From an uncultured Petrimonas sp. (GTDB taxonomy: Bacteria; Bacteroidota; Bacteroidia; Bacteroidales; Dysgonomonadaceae), in contig CAKTUP010000061.1 in the NCBI GenBank assembly GCA_934621705.1, positions 1 to 11,806 on the forward strand: DNA of 11,806 bases, in the 5' to 3' direction. Below, in pieces: positions 8,688-11,806 of this stretch. The notes beneath the pieces are model-generated. The model saw only the letters and a list, made by a program, of their open reading frames with translations, was not told the DNA's origin and ran no database searches. The position numbers and the translations under genes are program-made. Positions within the stretch are counted from its first letter, which is position 1. Every line of letters starts with the position of its first letter.

Positions 8688-8969
8688 ATGCTCAACATCA
8701 TTCTAATCCTGTTATCGGGCGTTGGTGTGGGATATTTCGTCAGAAAAATTCCACAAGCAAAGTATGTGGGAATGGTAATCAGCCTGATTATAATGTTGCT
8801 GCTGTTTTTTCTGGGCGTATCGGTGGGAGCGAACGAGCAGGTGGTGAAAAATTTCAGCATTATCGGTTTCGATGCGTTTATCATTACTATTGGCGGAACA
8901 CTGGGAACCGTACTTTGCGCGTGGTTTGTTTACGAACGGTTTTTCAAAAGAAAGGGCAAAAAAAGATGA
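8688..8969 (+). CDS. LysO family protein, N-terminal half (DUF340-type)
   Basis: A 93-residue membrane protein with about three hydrophobic helices (near 2-18, 26-48 and 65-84) and a basic end, YERFFKRKGKKR. It matches the first part of LysO (YbjE), the lysine exporter that is one chain of about 299 residues in E. coli. In Bacteroidota I recall this part as a separate small gene followed by the large half. I chose the ATG at 8688 (MLNIILILLSGVGVGYFVRK) over the in-frame ATG at 8658, because the upstream one adds ten residues and sits inside a hairpin. Its TGA overlaps the start of the next gene as ATGA (8966-8969), so the two halves are translationally coupled and presumably assemble into one transporter. 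Unpaired, it would look like an orphan hypothetical protein. Confidence 0.82.
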   Translation: MLNIILILLSGVGVGYFVRKIPQAKYVGMVISLIIMLLLFFLGVSVGANEQVVKNFSIIGFDAFIITIGGTLGTVLCAWFVYERFFKRKGKKR

Positions 8970-9568
8970 AGCAATCACTGATTTATCTGTTGCTTTTTGC
9001 TCTGGGAGTTATTTTCGCATTGCTCGGATGGATACCGGGAGTATTGCTGAATGACGATATTTCCAAATGGATACTTTACGGATTATTGTTTTTTGTTGGA
9101 ATACAAATTGGGTCGAGCAAAAATATGTTTACTGCCGTAAAGCGGTTCGGATGGCGAATTACACTGGTGCCCATCGCCACAACGGTGGGAACTTTTGCAG
9201 GCGTAGCACTCGTTAGCCTGTTGTTGCCAAACCGAAGCCTGAGCGATTGCCTGAGCGTAGGCTCCGGTTTTGCCTATTATTCGCTGTCGAGTATTCTTAT
9301 CTCGGAATTCCGCGGAGCGGAACTGGGAACGGTGGCGTTGCTGGCCAACATTATGCGCGAATTCATTGTGTTGGTTTTCACGCCGTGGATGGTGCGCTAT
9401 TTCGGAAAGCTTTCGCCGATATGCGCCGGCGGAGCCACCACCATGGACACAACACTTCCCATCATCACCAAATATTCCGGCTCCGATTACGTGGTCGTGG
9501 CGCTTTTTCACGGAATGATTATCGATTTTTCCGTACCTTTGTGGGTAAGTTTCTTTCTCACGCTATAA
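8966..9568 (+). CDS. lysO: LysO family lysine exporter, C-terminal half
   Basis: A 200-residue inner-membrane protein with about five or six helices. It carries the conserved LysO core: GFAYYSLSS (101-109) near EFRGAELGTVALLANIMRE, then GGATTMDTTLPII (155-167) with D161, and VVVALFHGMIIDFSVPL near the end. E. coli LysO exports L-lysine and the toxic analogue thialysine using the proton gradient; the substrate here is inferred from the family. The frame is open back to 8615, but those 117 extra residues are an out-of-frame reading of the N-half gene. The true start is the ATG at 8966, which overlaps the previous stop by four bases. The next gene starts three bases after its TAA, so it is in the same operon. 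Confidence 0.88.
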   Translation: MKQSLIYLLLFALGVIFALLGWIPGVLLNDDISKWILYGLLFFVGIQIGSSKNMFTAVKRFGWRITLVPIATTVGTFAGVALVSLLLPNRSLSDCLSVGSGFAYYSLSSILISEFRGAELGTVALLANIMREFIVLVFTPWMVRYFGKLSPICAGGATTMDTTLPIITKYSGSDYVVVALFHGMIIDFSVPLWVSFFLTL

Positions 9569-9571
9569 AAG

Positions 9572-10684
9572 ATGAAAACGTTTTTTCTCACCATTCTTGC
9601 GCTCTATTTGGCCGCCAACGTTTATACGGCTATCAGAATTTATCAATTGATTCCTGCAAATTTATGGATCAGGATTGCCGTGATGGGCATTTTTGTGTTG
9701 GGATTTGTGAGCCTGATCATTTTTTTTAGGTTTGGCGAAACAATGCCGGTTGGAACTGCCGGTTTTTTCTATCAGTTTGGCACGTCGTGGATGATTGCTT
9801 TCTTATACATTTTCATTCTCGTTCTTTTCGTCGATTTATTCCGGATTATCAATCATTTCGCGCATATGGTCGATAAGGAAACCGTTCGCGGACTGTTTCA
9901 CCACAATGCGATTACGTCGGTTATTGGTTTTGGGATTGTGGCGCTGATACTCGGTTTCGGCAATTGGCAGTACCACAACAAAAAACGGTCGCACATCACC
10001 ATCACGACCGATAAAATTGAGAATCCGATACGAATTGTGGGCATCAGCGATTTGCATCTGGGATACACCATTTCGAAGAAAGAGTTGACCAAGTGGATTG
10101 AGATGATCAATGCCGAAAAACCGGATATGGTGATTATCGGCGGCGATTTGTTGGACAACCAGCTACGGCCGGTACTGATGCATTCGCTCGACCGGGAATT
10201 GCAAAAAATTGCCGCTCCATTAGGAGTTTATGCCTGCACGGGCAATCACGAATACATTTCGGGCATTAAAAACAGCGTCGATTTTTACAATCGGGCGGGA
10301 ATAACGTTGTTGCGCGATTCCGTTTTTCAAATGAATGGACTTACGATTATCGGACGTGAAGACCATTCCTATAAAAATCGAAAAGCGTTATCGGAACTGA
10401 CAAAAAATGTTGACAAACAGACTTTCTCCGTTTTACTCAATCACCAGCCATACAACCTGGATGAAACTGTACAGGAAGGCATCGATTTTCAATTCTCCGG
10501 CCACACGCACCGCGGGCAGGTCTTTCCGGCTTCGCTTATCACGGATAAAATCTTCGAACTCTCGCAGGGTTATCTGCAAAAGGGGAATACTCACTTCTAC
10601 GTTTCATCGGGATTGGGAATTTGGGGCGGGAAGTTCCGCATCGGCACCCGATCGGAATATCTGGTGCTGGATTTGGTGAAATGA
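9572..10684 (+). CDS. Membrane-anchored metallophosphoesterase, first paralogue (YkuE-like)
   Basis: A 370-residue protein with four predicted membrane helices (about 3-23, 32-53, 71-91, 113-131) and a calcineurin-like phosphoesterase domain from about 152 on. All metal-binding motifs are present: D160 and H162 in SDLHLGY, D192 in GGDLLDN, N225 and H226 in TGNHEY, H291 in NHQP, and H311 and H313 in SGHTHRGQVFP. The two-metal centre should be active. The loops with the most Arg, Lys and His lie between helices 1-2 and 3-4, which by the positive-inside rule puts the catalytic domain outside the cytoplasm. The closest group I recognise is YkuE-like; the substrate is unknown, with lipid, sugar-phosphate or envelope phosphoesters possible. 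It starts three bases after lysO and is followed by a paralogue. Confidence 0.88.
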   Translation: MKTFFLTILALYLAANVYTAIRIYQLIPANLWIRIAVMGIFVLGFVSLIIFFRFGETMPVGTAGFFYQFGTSWMIAFLYIFILVLFVDLFRIINHFAHMVDKETVRGLFHHNAITSVIGFGIVALILGFGNWQYHNKKRSHITITTDKIENPIRIVGISDLHLGYTISKKELTKWIEMINAEKPDMVIIGGDLLDNQLRPVLMHSLDRELQKIAAPLGVYACTGNHEYISGIKNSVDFYNRAGITLLRDSVFQMNGLTIIGREDHSYKNRKALSELTKNVDKQTFSVLLNHQPYNLDETVQEGIDFQFSGHTHRGQVFPASLITDKIFELSQGYLQKGNTHFYVSSGLGIWGGKFRIGTRSEYLVLDLVK

Positions 10685-10686
10685 CG

Positions 10687-10714
10687 GTAGAGCCGCGATT
10701 AATCGTGTCTGTAT
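10687..10714. repeat. Imperfect palindrome between the phosphoesterase genes
   Basis: Two arms of 14 bases meet at GATT|AATC (centre between 10700 and 10701). They pair with two mismatches and two G-T pairs, so an RNA hairpin is likely. It resembles a GTAGAGACGCGATTAATCGC-type palindrome that I recall as a common interspersed element in several bacterial phyla; here it would be a decayed copy. No T-run follows, so it is probably not an efficient terminator. Confidence 0.5.
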
Positions 10715-10721
10715 ATTCCAC

Positions 10722-10742
10722 AATCGTAAATCGTCAATCGTA
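10722..10742. repeat. Tandem heptamer AATCGTN, three copies
   Basis: AATCGTA, AATCGTC and AATCGTA follow one another with an exact 7-base period. A fourth AATCGT (10701-10706) lies within the palindrome before it. The repeat ends nine bases before the next start codon. Three copies of 7 bases are too short for a CRISPR; this looks like a small interspersed intergenic repeat, or slippage of the palindrome's right half. Confidence 0.6.
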
Positions 10743-10751
10743 ATTTAAAAT

Positions 10752-11806
10752 ATGCGCTCTCTCATCGTCGCCCTCATTATACATCTCACGCTCAACATTT
10801 TGGTTTTTCTAAAAGGTTGGGACGTTTTTAAAACGCGAAAGGTACTTCGTACGCCCTGGGCGGTTATTTTCTCGTTCGAACTTATCGTTTATTTGGTGGG
10901 ATTTGTGTTTTTTCGCCATCTCCCGCCGGAAATCGTCCACCCGATCCGCATGATGGGAACCACCTGGATGCTTTTTTTGCTTTATCTGGGCGGCTTAGTG
11001 TTAATATTCGATTTTCTTTATCTCGTATTCCGCAGGCAACTCACTCGCCCGAAAACGCTGTTGAATCAGCCCAAGAAACTAAAACTAACCGCCTTTCTTT
11101 CATCCATGGCATTGGTTATTTTCGTGTTGTATTATGGCGGCTATAAGTTCAATAATCCCACGGTACAGCAAGTGAATATCATTGTGAATAAACCGGCCGC
11201 AAAACCGGACTCCGTGCGGATAGCGATGATTGGCGATTTGCACTTCGGATACCTGATAAACAGAGACGATGCGCGCAGAATGGTGGATTTGATTATGGCG
11301 CAAAAACCCGACCTAATCCTTTTTGTGGGTGACATTCTCGATTCCCGCATCGAGCCGATTCAGGAACAGAAAATAGAAGAAGAGCTGCGCCGGCTTCACG
11401 CGCCGTTAGGCGTTTATTCCTGCACGGGAAATCACGAATACCGTTTCGAAGCCGAAGAAAAGATCGAGTATTTGAATAACGCGGGAATAAAAATGCTTCG
11501 CGATTCTGCCGTGCTCATCGATAGTTCGTTTTACGTGGTGGGGCGCGAAGATTTTGTGGTTCCTCATCGATTGACACTCTCACAATTGCTGCAACGCCAA
11601 CACGTGGATATGCGAAAACCCGTTATCGTGCTCAACCACAGTCCGCACGACCTCGACGAAGAAGTCAATGCCGGAGCCGATATCGCCCTTTACGGCCACA
11701 CGCACCACGGCCAGGCCTTCCCCGGAAACATTGCTACGCAACTGGTTTTTGAAGTGGCGCACGGATACAAAAAGAAGGGCAATACACACGTTTATGTTAC
11801 ATCGGG
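10752..11806 (+). CDS. Membrane-anchored metallophosphoesterase, second paralogue (3' end cut)
   Basis: Reading from the ATG at 10752 gives 351 full codons without a stop up to the window end, so the C-terminus is missing, probably by only a few dozen residues judging from its neighbour. The layout copies the previous gene: four hydrophobic helices (about 3-21, 36-55, 71-94, 112-130), then a phosphoesterase domain with D162 and H164 in GDLHFGY, D194 in VGDILD, N227 and H228 in TGNHEY, H296 in NHSP, and H316 and H318 in YGHTHHGQAFP. Strongly basic loops after helices 1 (KTRKVLR) and 3 (RRQLTRPK, KKLK) again suggest a catalytic domain outside the cytoplasm. Shared stretches such as APLGVY-CTGNHEY and LNNAGI/YNRAGI show tandem duplication, but the two are well diverged, so their substrates may differ. 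The substrate is unknown. Confidence 0.87.
   Translation, partial: MRSLIVALIIHLTLNILVFLKGWDVFKTRKVLRTPWAVIFSFELIVYLVGFVFFRHLPPEIVHPIRMMGTTWMLFLLYLGGLVLIFDFLYLVFRRQLTRPKTLLNQPKKLKLTAFLSSMALVIFVLYYGGYKFNNPTVQQVNIIVNKPAAKPDSVRIAMIGDLHFGYLINRDDARRMVDLIMAQKPDLILFVGDILDSRIEPIQEQKIEEELRRLHAPLGVYSCTGNHEYRFEAEEKIEYLNNAGIKMLRDSAVLIDSSFYVVGREDFVVPHRLTLSQLLQRQHVDMRKPVIVLNHSPHDLDEEVNAGADIALYGHTHHGQAFPGNIATQLVFEVAHGYKKKGNTHVYVTS

Noticed and set aside
8615..8965. N-terminal extension of the LysO C-half (117 residues)
   Set aside because: It reads the small upstream gene in a wrong frame; the ATGA overlap and the family start point to 8966.
10722..10742. CRISPR array from AATCGT units
   Set aside because: The units are 7 bases long with no spacers, and no cas genes are present.

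Overview
The window looks like a piece of Bacteroidota chromosome, most likely order Bacteroidales. The signs are: candidate promoters of the Bacteroidota type (TAnnTTTG at -7, with TTTG or TTG about 18-19 bases upstream), few Shine-Dalgarno sequences, an outer-membrane barrel with a carboxypeptidase-regulatory-like N-terminus, a split LysO gene, and a TrmD with the [11 protein letters not shown] variant. The order-level placement is an inference. No rRNA, tRNA, CRISPR array, transposase or phage gene was seen. No gap between genes exceeds 300 bases; the largest is 278.

Left part (1-4252): three PLP-dependent fold-type I enzymes of amino-acid metabolism. glyA (serine hydroxymethyltransferase, minus) diverges from a methionine gamma-lyase gene (plus). 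That gene converges on a tyrosine phenol-lyase gene (minus) across 123 bases containing two hairpins. The two lyases break methionine and tyrosine into a 2-oxo acid, ammonia and a small leaving group (methanethiol or phenol). This suggests amino-acid fermentation or nitrogen scavenging.

Middle (4253-5871): a two-gene type II toxin-antitoxin module (short antitoxin plus PIN-domain toxin, 11-base overlap) diverges from tpl. It is followed by a stand-alone trmD on the minus strand. The terminator of the next gene upstream runs right up to the trmD start codon and seems to contain its promoter.

Right part (5950-11806): a minus-strand TonB-receptor-like outer-membrane barrel diverges from a plus-strand operon. 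The operon holds lysO split into two overlapping genes (lysine exporter, two polypeptides), then two tandem paralogous membrane-anchored metallophosphoesterases, the second cut by the window end. The lysO leader holds a strong hairpin. The two phosphoesterases are separated by an imperfect palindrome and a tandem heptamer that look like small interspersed repeats.

I did not find a clearly new multi-gene defence or biosynthetic system. The points most worth a second look are the tpl/mgl pair, the promoter inside a terminator before trmD, the leader hairpin of split lysO, the duplicated four-helix phosphoesterases with predicted extracytoplasmic active sites, and the small intergenic repeats.
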